Source: Proteles cristata cristata (taxonomy: Eukaryota; Chordata; Mammalia; Carnivora; Hyaenidae). Taken from it: a stretch of 64,000 bases of DNA. Every line of letters starts with the position of its first letter. Position 1 is the first letter of the stretch. The stretch spans positions 186,001 through 250,000 of the forward strand of contig JAESUZ010002609.1 in assembly GCA_017311185.1 (NCBI GenBank). The letters are read 5' to 3'. Positions 47,796 through 59,708 of the stretch are shown here, one piece after another. The translations under genes and the position numbers were made by a program. Below the pieces are notes generated by a model, which saw only the letters and a program-made list of their open reading frames with translations, was not told the origin of the DNA and did not search any database.

Positions 47796-48162
47796 TTCTC
47801 AGTAGCTAGTGAGAAGAGGTGTTCATAGATTACTGTGAAGTAGAAGAGAGTCCATTAATGGGGCCTACATTTCCAGTGGAAAAAAGAATATGACTTTGTA
47901 TAATTAGGAGAGTGATAGAGAAGAGGGATAGAAATGAATAATATACTGGATCAGACAGATCATGTGGAAAAAAAAAGGCTGCATGTGAAGGAGTCTAACT
48001 CTAATGTCTCTTTGAGGATACCTTGGTTAAAATCGGTATTGCTCAGTACTCTCAGTATAAGTGGCTTTTTATTTTTTTTTCTGGAAAATTGAAACTGATG
48101 CTAGGTTCTACAATAAAATTTATGAAAAAAGAAAACATGTGCAAGAAAAACTAACCTCTGAT

Positions 48163-48265
48163 TTATATAGTATCTACATCTTAAGACTGTGTGAGAATTA
48201 ATCCAGATAGGGTAAGTGAAGTACCTAGTACAATGCTGGACATGCGTGTTTTCAATAAGCAGGGG
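48163..48265 (+). mobile_element. MIR SINE 3' part
   Basis: GTGAGAATTAATCCAGATAGGGTAAGTGAAGTACCTAGTACAATGCTGGACATG matches the end of MIR. Confidence 0.65.
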
Positions 48266-48869
48266 TTATCGAGCTTGGTACTTCATCACCTTGTATTGTG
48301 GGAAGATCACAAACCCCATGCAATGATAGTTAAATTTATCTTTTAAACATATAGTAATGCAGAAGTGCTATTGCTAGGTAATAACAATAATTAAAAATTG
48401 AAAGCCAGAAATAATATATTCAGCAACACATATTTAAGTGAGAAGTGTAGTAGCCCTTTGAGAATGAAATGAAAAATTAAAGGAAAGGAATGTTTAATAA
48501 AGAAAGATCAGGCAATCCTCAAGAATATATAGGAAGGAGCAAAATCTCATTAACAATCAAGTAGGACACTGTGGATTGTCAGTGAATAAAATTTTAATAA
48601 TTTGCATCATAATACATAAAGTTGAGTTACTGGTTTCTAAGAGTTCCCTAGCTACTGAATGATTTACTATTTATCACATCAACACTTTCTAAAGAAAACT
48701 TCCCAATGATAAAATGTCACAGTTGGTTAAAAAAATGTCCCCATCTGGCATCATAGTTGGATCTCATTTTAGTGCCAAGCCCTGGACATGAAAAAGAAGA
48801 GATTGCTAAATTGTCTGAAAATGATAAAAACTTAGTTAAAGGGAATAGTCACCAGGAAGGCAAAATTTT

Positions 48870-49289
48870 AAAACTCTAATACAGTGCTGGTAGGAGTAAA
48901 ATTTTTCAAGTGCTTTGGAAAAACTTTTTAGAAGCATCTGTTCAAGTTAACTATATGTGGATCCTATGACCTAGCAACTCTACTCTTAATTTTATGCCCA
49001 ACAGAAATGCATACACATGTGTTCCAAAAGACTTGCATAAAAATATTTTTAAGAGTCCATTAATAAAAATCTGGAAAGCATCTAAGTGTCTATTAACAGA
49101 ATAGATAAGAAAATTATATATTTATATAACAAAATACTATATAGCAATGAAAATGTATGAACTGTTGCTATGAAGCAAGAGTGAGTGATTTTACAAGCCT
49201 AATATGGAGGAAAAAATGATGACATAATTCAATTAGTATGAATGTCCAAAACCTCAAATGCAATGTATAATTCAAAAAACATAGTTATT
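48870..49289 (+). mobile_element. Ancient L1, left part
   Basis: GTGCTGGTAGGAGTAAAATTTTTCAAG, CTATGACCTAGCAACTCTACTC and TAGCAATGAAAATGTATGAACTGTTGC are ORF2 C-terminal landmarks on the plus strand. The right part resumes at 52198. The young L1 was inserted at 49290. Confidence 0.75.
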
Positions 49290-49291
49290 AT

Positions 49292-51982
49292 CTCCCAACA
49301 AATAAGAGCCCTGGACCTCATGGCTTCCCTGGGGAATTCTACCAGACATTTAAAACAGAATTAATCCCAATTCTTCTCAAGCCATTCCAAAAAATAGAAA
49401 TCGAAGGAAAACTCCCAGACTCATTTTATGAAGCCAGCATCACTCTGATTCCCAAGCCTGACAGAGATCCAGCAAAAAAAGAGAACTACAGGCCAATATC
49501 CTTGATGAATATGGATGCAAAAATTCTCAACAAGATCCTTGCAAATCGAATCCAGCAGCATATCAAAAGAATCATCCACCAAGATCAAGTGGGATTCACT
49601 CCTGGGTTACAGGGCTGGTTCAACATTCCCAAATCAATCAGTGTGATACATCATATCAATAAAAGAAAAGATAAAAACCATATGATCCTGTCAATAGATG
49701 CAGAAAAAGCATTTGACAAAATACAGCATCTCTTCTTAATAAAGACTCTAGAGAAAGTCGGGATAGAAGGAACCTACTTAAACATCATCAAAGCCATCTA
49801 TGAGAAGCCTTCAGCGAACATCATCCTCAATGGGGAAAAACTGAGAGCTTTCCCCCTGAGATCAGGAACACGGCAGGGATGTCCACTCTCACCACTGTTG
49901 TTTAACATAGTGCTGGAAGTCCTAGCATCAGCCATCAGACAACAAAAGGAAATCAAAGGCATCAGAATTGGCAAAGAGGAAGTCAAACTTTCACTGTTCC
50001 CAGATGACATGATACTCTACATAGAAAACCCGACAGACTCCACCAGAAGCCTATTAGAACTGATCCAAGAATTCAGCCAAGTTGCAGGGTACAAAATCAA
50101 CGTACAGAAATTGGTTGCATTTTTATTTTTTTTTTATTTTTTATTTTTTTTAATGTTTTATTTATTTCTAGGAGAGAGAGAGACATCATGAGCAGGGTAG
50201 GGTCAGAGAGAGAGGGAGTCACTGACTCTGAAACAGGCTCCAGGCTCTGAGCTGGCAGTCAGCACAGAGCCCGACGCGGGGCTCGAACCCACTAACCGCG
50301 AGATCATGACCTGAGCGAAAGTCGGACGCTTAACCGACTAAGCCACCCAGGCGCCCCTGGTTGCATTTTTATACACCAACGATGAAGCAACAGAAAGAGA
50401 AATCAAGAAACTGATCCCATTCACAATTGCACAAAAAAACATGAAATACCTCGGAATAAACCTAACCAAGGATACAAGAGATCTGTATGATGAAAATTAT
50501 TCAAAACTTATGAAGGAAATTGAAGAAGACACAAAGAAATGGAAAAACATTCCATGCTCATGGGTAGGAAGAATAAATATAGTTAAGATGTCATTACTAC
50601 TTAAAGCACTCTACACATTCAATGTAATTCCAATCAAAATTGCACCAGCATACTTCTCAAAACTAGAACAAACTATCCAAAAATTTGTATGGAACCACGA
50701 AAGACCCCGAATAGCCAAAGTAATCCTGAAAAATAAAACCAAAACGGGAGGGATCACCATCCCAGACTTTATCCTCTACTACAAAGCTCTCATCATCAAG
50801 GCAGTACGGTATTGGCACAAAAACAGACACATAGACCAATGGAACAGAATTGAGAACTCAGAAGTGGACCCAAAAGTATACAGCCAACTGATCTTTGACA
50901 AAGCAGGAAAGACTATCCAATGGAAAAAAGACAGCCTTTTTAACAGACGGTGTTGGGAGAACTGGATAGCAACATGCAGAAGAATGAAACTAGATCATTT
51001 TCTCACACCATGCACAAAAATAAACTCAAAATGGATAAAGGACCTGAACGTGAGACAGGAAACTATCAACACCCTAGAGGAGAAAGCAGGAAACAACCTC
51101 CTTGACCTCCACCACAGCAACTTCTTACTTGACACATCCCCAAAAGCAAGGGAATCAAGAGCAAAAATAAACTGTTGGGACCTCATCAAGATTAAAAACT
51201 TCTGCACAGCCAAGGAAACAACCCAGAAAATTAATAGGCAACCAACGGAATGGGAAAAGATAGTTGCAAATGACATATCAGGTAAAGGGTTGATATCCAG
51301 AATCTACAAGGAACTCACCAAACTACACGCCCGAAAAACAAACAACCCAGTGAAGAAATGGGCAGAAGAGATGAACAGACACTTCTCCAAAGAGGACATC
51401 CAGATGGCCAACAGACACATGAAACGATGCTCAGCATCGCTCCTCATCAGGGAAATACAAATCAAAACCACATTGAGATACCACCTCACGCCAGTCAGAG
51501 TGGCTAAAATGAGCCAATCAGAGAACTCTAGATGCTGGCAAGGATGTGGAGAAATGGGCACCCTCCTACACTGTTGGTGGGAATGTAAACTGGTGCAGCC
51601 CCTCTGGAAAACAGTGTGGAGGTTCCTCAGGAAACTAAAAATAGAACTCCCCTATGACCCAGCGATAGCACTGCTAGGAATTTACCCAAGGGATACAGAA
51701 ATGCTGAGGCATAGGAGCACATGTACCCCAATGTTCATAGCAGCACTCTCCACAATAGCTAAAACATGGAAAGAGCCTAAGTGTCCATCAACCGATGAAT
51801 GGATCAAGAAGATGTGGTTTATCTATACCATGGAATACTACATGGCAATGAGAAACAATGAAATCTGGCCATGTGTAGCAACATGGATGGACCTTGAGGG
51901 TGTTATGCTGAGCGAAATAAGTCAGGCAGAGAAGGACAAATATCATATGTGTGCACGTATAGGAGGATTAGGAGGAACTTAA
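49292..51982 (+). pseudogene. L1 ORF2 C-terminal part (reverse transcriptase), interrupted by a SINE
   Basis: ORF2p makes the endonuclease and reverse transcriptase that copy L1 RNA into DNA at the target. Here the N-terminal endonuclease is missing. The frame is open from 49292 ([12 protein letters not shown]) to 50126, and again from 50373 to the stop at 51980-51982. Leaving out the SINE and one TSD copy, both parts are in the same frame, about 814 residues. Visible motifs: [35 protein letters not shown], the active-site loop as FPDD (49997-50008; the usual L1 form is FADD, both aspartates retained) and a C-terminal Cys-x3-Cys-x7-His-x4-Cys motif at 51533-51586. As it stands the SINE adds stops, and there is no ATG or promoter, so no full protein can be made. 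Confidence 0.95.
50127..50357 (-). mobile_element. Very young CAN-SINE inserted in young L1 ORF2
   Basis: TTTATTTCTAGGAGAGAGAG to TAAGCCACCCAGGCGCCCC, near-consensus, with a long T-rich tail. Perfect 15-bp TSD TGGTTGCATTTTTAT at 50112-50126 and 50358-50372. It must post-date the L1, so it is the latest insertion in the nest. Confidence 0.98.
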
Positions 51983-52197
51983 CAGAAGACCAAGGGGAAG
52001 AAGAAGGGCGGAAACGGTGGGGGAAAGGGAGAGAGGCAAACCATGAGAGACTCTTGAATGCTGACAAAAACTGAGGACTGATGGATGTGGGGAGGAGGGG
52101 TGGGCATGGAGGAGGACACTTGTGGGGATGAGCACTGGGTGTTATGTGGAAACTAATTTGACAATAAACTATTTGTAAAAAAAAAAACATAGTTATT

Positions 52198-52375
52198 GAG
52201 AGGAGAAAGGGGTGTTGTAGTAATTAGGAAAATATATTTGTAATTTATGACCTAAGCAGAGGTTCTGTATGTGAACTTACCTTTTTATTCATTGAGCTAT
52301 ATATTTATAATTTGTGTTTTTTTCTATATGTGTACTATACTTTCATAAAAATGTTTTTGAAAGACAGAATGGGAG
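52198..52375 (+). mobile_element. Ancient L1, right part (3'UTR)
   Basis: Continues the element of 48870-49289: GAGAGGAGAAAGGGGTGTTG, TTATTCATTGAGCTATATATTTATAATTTGTG, and ACTTTCATAAAAATG near the end. Confidence 0.6.
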
Positions 52376-53455
52376 AAAAAATTAACATATAATAGTAATT
52401 ATAAAACATATCTATTTCAGGCTATGTGTCAGTCACTTTTCAAGTGCTTTACATATTGTAAAAATATGTACTATTTAATCTCCAGAATAACAAACTAAGA
52501 TAGTAATCATCTCCATTTATAAAGGAGAGACCAGAGATGCAAAGAAATATAGTATTTTCCCCAGTTTCTCGCGGTTAGTAAAACAGAGGTGGAATTTAAC
52601 CTGAGACATTTGGCACTTAAGCCCATGTTCCTAACCCTACACTGTAAGGCTTCAAATAGTTGTCAAGTATATACAGTGACCCAGAAACTCTGCTAAGTAT
52701 TTTCGCATATATCACAGTTGACTAGACATAGGTATTTATGTTGCTTTATATTCAGCAGATTTGCGTCTTATGTCATGGTCAAGCTCTAAGTCTAAACATA
52801 AAACAAGTACTGCATAGAATCAAAATTATTCTTAAAAATAACTTGAAAAGTCCTTACATGAGCATTGAGTAAGTCCAATGCTGCTGGTTCTGTCTCCAAC
52901 CAATGGAGCACTGTTTCTTCAGTTGGGCAGGAAAGTATTGGGCTTGTTTTTAAGGGACTTTCTTGTACACAAAATGGCTATTTCATGACTAAGTAGATTT
53001 ACATCAGCATGGAGAGATCTCTCACCATGAAAAGGGTGTAAGTACTGAGACTAGCTAAAGGAATAAGAGACTCAGTCCTCTGTCTTATGTTCAACCTGAG
53101 ATATATGCAGAACCACTCACATTATTTTCATTTTTTATTCTTTTTTTTCCTCCTTTGAGATCACATGGTTGAATTAGAATAACACACATGTGTAAGAAGC
53201 CCCTCTCACTATTCCAAAGAGGAGAGTTGTAACACATGGAACTGGGGCTTTAAAACCATTGGGAGAGCTCTGGAGCAAAGATCAGGGAAGCCACTGCCAA
53301 AAGGGATAACTACAGGCTGAGAGTTGCTCTGAATCTCTGGAATTTGGGGAGGTGGGGTACAAGGATAGTCATCTTATTCACCTGATGTATCAAAGAGGGG
53401 GTGATTTTCAGGAATTAGTCCCCCTAAAAATAGTTGCAAGTCTTGGTCATATTTT
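52376..53455. other. Mostly unique, with one MIR
   Basis: No gene recognised outside the MIR at 52430-52655. Confidence 0.5.
52430..52655 (-). mobile_element. MIR SINE
   Basis: Reverse-complement MIR: CTATGTGTCAGTCACTTTTCAAGTGCTTTACATA, CTCCATTTATAAAGGAGAGACC, GGTTAGTAAAACAGAGGTGGAATTTAACC. Confidence 0.8.
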
Positions 53456-54085
53456 TCTGAAATGCTGTTATAGGTGGAATTGTGTCCCTTTAACCCCCGA
53501 CCCTGTTTATGTGTTGAAGTCCTGGCTGCCACTACCTCAGAATGTGACTGTATGTGGAGATAAGACCTTTGAAGAGGTAATTAAGTTAAAATGGCTTTAA
53601 GGAACCTGAGTGGCTCAGTCAGTTAAGCATCTGACTCTTGATTTCAGCGCAGGTGGTGATTCTTGATTTCGGCACAGGTCATGATCTCATGGTTCATGGG
53701 ATCGATCCCCCTGTCAGGCTCTGCACTGATGGTGTGGAGCCTGCTTGAGATTCTCTCTTTCCCTCTCTCTCTCTCAAATAAACATTAAAAAAATAAAAAT
53801 AATAAAATGGGGTCATTAGGTGGGGTATAATCCAATATAATTTGTGTCCTATAAGGAGAGGTTAAAACACCAGACACATGCGTGTTTAGACAACCATGTT
53901 AACTAACACACAGTAGGAATGTGGCCATCTGTAAGTCAAGGATAGCAGCCTCACAATAAATTAAACTTGCTTACACCATGAGCTCACATTCTAGCCTCCT
54001 GAATTAGAAAGGGAAAAAAGAAATGTGTTGTTTAAGCCACTCACACTATAGTATTTTGTGATGGCAGCCCAAGCAAGCTAGTACG
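53456..54085 (+). mobile_element. MLT1-like MaLR LTR split by a SINE
   Basis: GGTGGAATTGTGTCCC, GTTGAAGTCCTGGC, CTCAGAATGTGACTGTATGTGGAGATAAGACCTTTGAAGAGGTAATTAAG, then after the SINE GGTCATTAGGTGGGGTATAATCCAATAT and finally GTTGTTTAAGCCACTCACACTATAGTATTTTGTGATGGCAGCCC. This is the order of MLT1 LTRs. It is a solo LTR fossil without internal genes. Confidence 0.85.
53595..53802 (+). mobile_element. CAN-SINE with internal 25-bp tandem duplication
   Basis: GGAACCTGAGTGGCTCAGTCAG head and AAATAAACATTAAAA tail. TAAAATGG at 53587-53594 and 53803-53810 is the likely TSD. Two adjacent 25-base units at 53636-53660 and 53661-53685 start TCTTGATTTC and differ at four sites; they lie between the A and B box regions. 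Confidence 0.93.
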
Positions 54086-54690
54086 GCATCAAAATGGGCA
54101 ATTCAGTGACTGCTACCAGCAAACATTGGCTTCTCCTTTTTCTTCTGCCTTCCAGAGCAAATGCTTCTTATTGAAATATTATTATCCAGAATTACATGGG
54201 GAAGGGGAGTTCTAGGACCAGTGATGTTGAGTTGATATCAAATAATTCATTACCGTTGATCCCCTAAAAATCTAGAACTGTAGAATACCCAAACATTGGA
54301 AGTCTGAAAATCTAGTACCCTAGACAAAATATACATACCTGGATCTTTTCTTTTCTTTTCTTTTCTTTTTTCATAATAAAAGTGTGTAAATACTAATTCT
54401 GTTATTTCTAAAGTTAAATTGAAAACATGGTAGAAAATAAAAGAGGGTAGGTAGGAGTGGTTGTCATATGGCTGCAATCAGAAAAGAAGAAGCATCTTTA
54501 AGACAGCATTCAGTGAAGAGTCTTAAAGAACTTACAAACTCTGGAAAGTAGTATACTAGCTGCAATTGTGGTCAAAACTCACTTGGTTAAAGTATTTATG
54601 GTCAACGATACAATATAAACAGTCTTGAAAATAGAACAACTTATTTAGAAAAGGTTGTAAATATGTCTATGTATGTTCATATGCTGTGTG
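54086..54690. other. Unique sequence with a TTTTC microsatellite
   Basis: (TTTTC)n at about 54343-54370. No gene recognised. Confidence 0.5.
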
Positions 54691-54737
54691 CCATTTACAA
54701 AACTGTTAATGCAAAGCAGATATGTGTGATATATGTA

Positions 54738-55150
54738 TACAGACCCCTGTAAGTAGGGTTCTTCAGATAAACATAACTAACATCATGTGTGTTTATATAT
54801 AGTAAAAGGTTTATTATAAGGTATTGGTTCACATGATTATGGAAACTGATACATCCCAGATCTGCAGTGGGAGTTTGGAGACACAGGAGACCCAATGCTT
54901 CACATGAAGTCTGAAGGCAATCTTCTAAAAAAAGCAAACAAAACAAAACAAAAACAAACAAAAAAACCTTGCTTGTGGAAAATAGTCTCTTTGTTATAAT
55001 CAGGTATTCAACTGATTGAATGAGGCCCACCCACTCACACAGTGAATGCAATCTGCTTTACTCAGAGTTCACCAATTTGAATATTAATCTCATCCAAAAA
55101 CACTCTCCAAGTTGACCAATGCATTTAACCATCACAACCTCTCACATTTA
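54738..55150 (-). mobile_element. Ancient mammalian interspersed repeat, family not certain
   Basis: AGTAGGGTTCTTCAGATAAACATAAC, GGTTTATTATAAGGTATTGGTTCACATGATTATGG, AACTGATTGAATGAGGCCCACCCAC and TTAATCTCATCCAAAAACAC form a block I know as a common old repeat but cannot name safely; orientation is also unsure. A (CAAAA)n run at 54926-54966 lies in it. The 118-codon minus frame is not a gene. Confidence 0.55.
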
Positions 55151-57529
55151 AATTCAAATAGTCTAATGTATGTTTGGGACATTAACTTTTAATTCCTATT
55201 CACAAAAGAACTGATCTTTACTTGGACATGTTCGACTAAAAATTTATGTTTGTCTTATCCCTTTTGTTCTCATTCTAGTTTTGTTCCATCTTTCTGCCTC
55301 TGTTGTGAGCATTGAAATCTCATGGCCTTGTATGTTATACTATAGCATTGCAAAGAATTTGTCCACAATTATGAGGGTGACACATTCTTTATAATCTCCA
55401 TCAACTATTTATTTTTAAATTTCTTGGCCAATCCTGCTCCTGTAATATTGTCACAGCCCTATGACATGCTAGAGATTAAAGAAATGCTTGATCACTCTGT
55501 AAAAATGCATTTTGCAGTTTCCTGTCACTGGGGCATGCCTTTTCTTCCTGCCTCTGTATGGTGGTCATGAGATGGATTAACTATTTTAGTATGTCTTGCT
55601 TCTAGAGGAAAGAGAACAGCTTCTCTAAGATGCCTTGTGACTACACAGTCACCCTTCTCTGCTATTTTTATTCTCCAAGGCACCAGGGGTTTTGCTGTAG
55701 TATGGGGAACTCAGTTGTGGTTCTAATAAGAGCAGTCATGTCCACCTCAACTAATTTCCTTTACGGGGTGGATTTAGTAGCTTAGCAAATCAGGGACATG
55801 TACTACTATATGTATTATGATATCCCCATGACCAGAGTGAAAAATGGGGACTAAACATGAGCACAATTGCAGTTGATTGAAAAACCATGATCAAAGAATA
55901 TTGATTAAAGAATTTATTTCATCCCAAAAATGGTTGAGTATGTATGGCTTGTTATGAAGCTACTTAATCATCTTCAGTCTTGTGATTGTTTTGCCCATGA
56001 ATGGAGGAGAGCTATTTAGGATGCTGTTTAGTGGGAGATACTACATATAAAAGATAATAATTTAACAGTGTTTTGGGGTACAGTGATAACGTCATGTGTA
56101 TGTAGGGGTACTATAGTGGCACAGTGGGAGGTACCTTGTCCGCATGGACAGGGTGGATAGAGAGAAATGAGAGTCAGGTAAAATTTACTGAAGTAAGTGA
56201 ATCCCAGGTTGACCCAGTTTCTGAATTTCAGAAACTTCTTGCAGGTACTGTCAACCAAGTGCCTCTTTTGGGGAGATTACAGAAGAGAATCATTTATGTA
56301 AAATCAAAACAACAACAAAAAACCCCAAACCCCAAATGACCTTGTCCCATCTCCTCCCCAAATCTAGGATGCTATGAACATACAAACACTGGAATACAGA
56401 CAATGATAATTGTCACTGGTAGTATCTGTGAATAAGATTGGAAGTAGGCTTTTACTTTCTAAAAAATTAGCCTTTTTCTCTTCAGTAAGTATATGACTTC
56501 TATAACATAAAAAGTGAATCTACTTTTCAATTTTAAAAAGAGGTAATCTATAACCACATATTAGATTAAAGAGAGAGCCACTCTCCATCTTGATAAAAAT
56601 TAAGCCATAAGTTGCTTAAGATCTCTTATTTCGTTTGGGTTTATGCATCTCTGTGGGAGAGTAAGGGTTTGCCAACAGATATTTCTCATCATTTTATCCA
56701 CAGACAATTGGTCTGATTTTTCTAATCATTTTCAGCAACCAGTGAAATTTGTGATACTTTAAAACTACAGCACTAGCTATGGAACTTCTGGTGACATTTT
56801 TGAACCAAATGTTATTATTTTTAATTGACCAGATACCAGCCCCTCCCCTCATCTTTTTCTAAGCCAGGGTGCTGTTTTGTATCTTCCAATGACACTTGAT
56901 CAATTTTGGACTTTCATTTGTTTCTTTCTGCTACAAATACAAGTATTCCTGAAAACTATAATATAGCACAATGATTTAATTCAAAGAAAGTTGTCATTTT
57001 CAATAGTATTTTGTAACATCTTGCTTAAATTTCTCCTCTTCAATAATACTGATCATTTTTGCTTAGGTTTGTTATATTAGTGCTAAGAAAGAAAATAGAT
57101 TTGTCAGACATAGGGGTAATAGTTGATGACAACATGCAATTGAATATTATTCTTTTGAGATCTAGAGATAGCACGGTACTTTTAGGCACTGTTGCTATTG
57201 ACACAACTTCTTCACTTTAGAAAAGCAAAGTACCTGTTCTTTTTTTCCTCCTCTCATCCCCCATTTCATTCCACACATCCATAATTTACTCTTCACATAT
57301 TTATGGAGTTCAAAGCCTTTCTAAAAGTAAAATCCCTTGAGTATAATGACCTCCTTATGTCCAGTTTGGAAGTCTGGTTCCCCAGAAATGTTGGATAGAA
57401 TTTCCTACACCAAATGCATGCTATTATTTTAGTGAGGTAATGGGCAATCTCTGCCATATTTCTCAGGGAATAAACCAGAAATCCCAAGATAGTGATGGAC
57501 AAATAAAGGTGAGAATCCTACGTTTCCAT
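55151..57529. other. Unique sequence
   Basis: No gene recognised; frames of 69-76 codons on both strands lack features. Confidence 0.5.
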
Positions 57530-59013
57530 CTATAGTGTCCTTAATAGTATTCATCAAAAAAGATATGCCCAAGTCCTAATCCTCAATACCTTGAAATCTT
57601 CATGGCTTTGTAGCAGGCTCTAAATCTAGTGGCTGATACACTTTTAAGGGGAAAAGACACAGACACACAAGAGAGAACTGCATGCAAATTTGGAGGGGTC
57701 ATGCAGCCCCAAGCCAAAATCATCACTCAAGATACCAGAAGCTAAAAGAAGTAAAAGTTTTACCCCTAGAGTTTCTGATGGGAGTATGGCTTTTCAACAC
57801 CTTAATTTTTAAATTCTAGCCACCAGAATTGTGAGAGATTCTGTTTAGGTTGTTTTAGCCACCAAAGGTGTGGTAATTTATTACAACAGCCCTAGGAAAC
57901 TAATAGAAGTTTTGATGTCAGGAAAGTAAGGTGTTGTTATAATACATGATTAAAAATGTAGAAAGTGCTTTTGAATTGGATAATGGGAGAAGTTGAAAGA
58001 ATTTTGACATGCATGGTAGAAAAATCCCAGATGGCATTAAGAATATGATTAGGAGAAATATGAAATTATAAGTGATTTGGTTGAGGTTCAAAAGGAAGTA
58101 AAGAGTACAGTAAGGAAAGCTTCCATGGTTTTAAAGAACACATATATTGTCATGAACAAAATGCTAATAGGAATATAAATATTAAAGGTACTTTTGGTAA
58201 TGTCTCAAGGAATTGAGGAATATGTCACTGGAAACTGGAAGAGAAGTGATTCTTATAAAGTACCACAGAACTTGGCTGAGTTGTATTCTGCTGGGTGGCA
58301 AGCAGAACTTTAAGTGATTGATGAATTTGGATATTTAGCTGAGGAGATTTCCTAAGTGTTGAAGATGTAACCTAATTTCTCCTTGCCATTTACAGTGAAA
58401 TGCAAAAGGAAAGAGAATTGAATTGGGAACTGCTGAGCAAAAAGGAGGCAGTATTTGGTGATTTGTGAGGTCCTCAGTATAGCCAGATTGCAAATGTTGT
58501 TAAAACTATAAAAGTATAAGATTGATTATTTAGAAACAATTTCTAGACAGGAGTATGGCCGGAAAACCTTTTGCTGAAGAGAGTAGGTGTGTGACATATG
58601 GGTCCAGCTGACCACATCGGATGCCAGCAATTGAGATGAGGTTTTCCAGGAAAGATCTGTGTAGGACCATCTTATCTAATGGTGGCTGCTCTTGGTGGAT
58701 ATTGTGGGCCTACAAGGTTTTTGAGAATGTTTCATCTCCAGAAATACTGCAAGGCTGACTGAAGTGGAAAAGAGATAGGAATTCAGTGAAGATGGGGACA
58801 GAGATTGGGATTAAGCTACCACACACTAAGGAACCCCAGGAGCCACCTGAAACTAGAAGCAAGGACAGATTATCCCTTTGAGTCTTCAGTGGAAGGGTAG
58901 CCCTGATGACACCTTGATTTTAGGCTTCTTCTGCCAGATTCAAAGAGAATAAATTTATGTTGTTTTAGGCTAACAAATGTGTGGTAATTTGTTATGATAG
59001 TTCTAGGAATCTA
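57530..59013 (+). mobile_element. MaLR-like LTR element (ancient endogenous retrovirus-related fossil)
   Basis: The 5' LTR-like part, 57530-57905, ends with GTTGTTTTAGCCACCAAAGG and ACAGCCCTAGGAAACTAATAG. An internal-like part from about 57906 (GTGCTTTTGAATTGGATAATGGG, AACTTGGCTGAGTTGTATTCTG) follows. The 3' LTR remnant, about 58800-59013, ends TTGTTTTAGGCTAACAAATG and GTTCTAGGAATCTAATA. The two LTR ends are similar to each other. All frames are broken. The order fits MLT/MST-type MaLR elements, which carry no intact genes. Confidence 0.75.
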
Positions 59014-59290
59014 ATATATTATCTATTTGCCTATTTCTGGTTCTGCTAATGTAAATAAGGGGATCTCTTTCACTTAAGCTCAGACTCTGAGTAGCTGTAA
59101 TGCAGTCCCAGGGACACTGACTCTAATCTTGGGTATTCAAAGAGAATAAATCTCCTTTTCTGTTAACTGTTTCTGTGAGCAACTTGCAGAGCATTATAAA
59201 TTGTAACAAAGCCTCATAGGTGTCTCAATCTTACCACCTCAGCAATAATTAAAGTCATCTTAAGTGTTTTGAAACACATTCAAAAATTTA
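59014..59290. other. Unique sequence
   Basis: Nothing recognised. Confidence 0.5.
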
Positions 59291-59298
59291 CAGTCATG

Positions 59299-59465
59299 GT
59301 AGGGGGCAGGAGGATGCGTTAAATAAACAGATGATGAGAATTAAGGAAGGCACTTGCTGTGATGAGCACCGGGAAATGTATGGAAGTGTTGAATCATTGT
59401 ATTGTACACCTGAAAGTAATAGTATGCTGTATTGTTAACTAACTAGAATTTAAATAAAAACTTAA
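59299..59465 (+). mobile_element. L1 3'UTR insertion, very short
   Basis: Carnivore L1 3' end: CACTTGCTGTGATGAGCACCGGG, TTGTATTGTACACCTGAAAG and TAACTAACTAGAATTTAAATAAAAAC. 17-bp TSD with one mismatch, AAAAATTTACA[G/A]TCATG, at 59282-59298 and 59466-59482. A SINE then landed at its 3' edge. Confidence 0.93.
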
Positions 59466-59482
59466 AAAAATTTACAATCATG

Positions 59483-59708
59483 AGAATGCCTGGGTGGCTC
59501 AGTCGATTAAGTGTCCAACTTCGGCTCAGGTCATGATCTCACAGTTCATGGGTTTGAGCCCCATATCGGGCTCTGTGCTGACAGCTCAGAGACTGGAGCC
59601 TGCTTCAGATTCTGTGTGTGTCTCTCCCTCTGCTCCTCCCCTGTTTATGCTCTGTCTCTTTCTCTCCTTCCCAAAAATAAATAATAAAACATTTTAAAAA
59701 TTGTTTTA
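59483..59708 (+). mobile_element. CAN-SINE
   Basis: TGCCTGGGTGGCTCAGTCGATTAAG head and AAATAAATAATAAAAC tail. AATTTACAATC is repeated before and after. Confidence 0.95.

Larger units (their letters stand above)
47398..48869. other. Mostly unique, two MIR pieces
   Basis: Apart from the MIR copies listed separately, nothing recognised. Confidence 0.5.
49290..52181 (+). mobile_element. Young L1, 5'-truncated, with nested SINE
   Basis: Perfect 16-bp TSD AAAAAACATAGTTATT at 49274-49289 and 52182-52197. It starts within ORF2 (in the reverse transcriptase) and ends with 3'UTR 51983-52176, polyadenylation signal AATAAA at 52163-52168 and an A tail at 52177. The 3'UTR has a G-rich purine tract near 52088-52110, common in mammalian L1. 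A SINE lies at 50127-50357. Low divergence and an unbroken frame mark a recent insertion. Confidence 0.97.

Noticed and set aside
54695..55051. 118-codon minus-strand frame
   Set aside because: It lies over an ancient interspersed repeat and a (CAAAA)n run.
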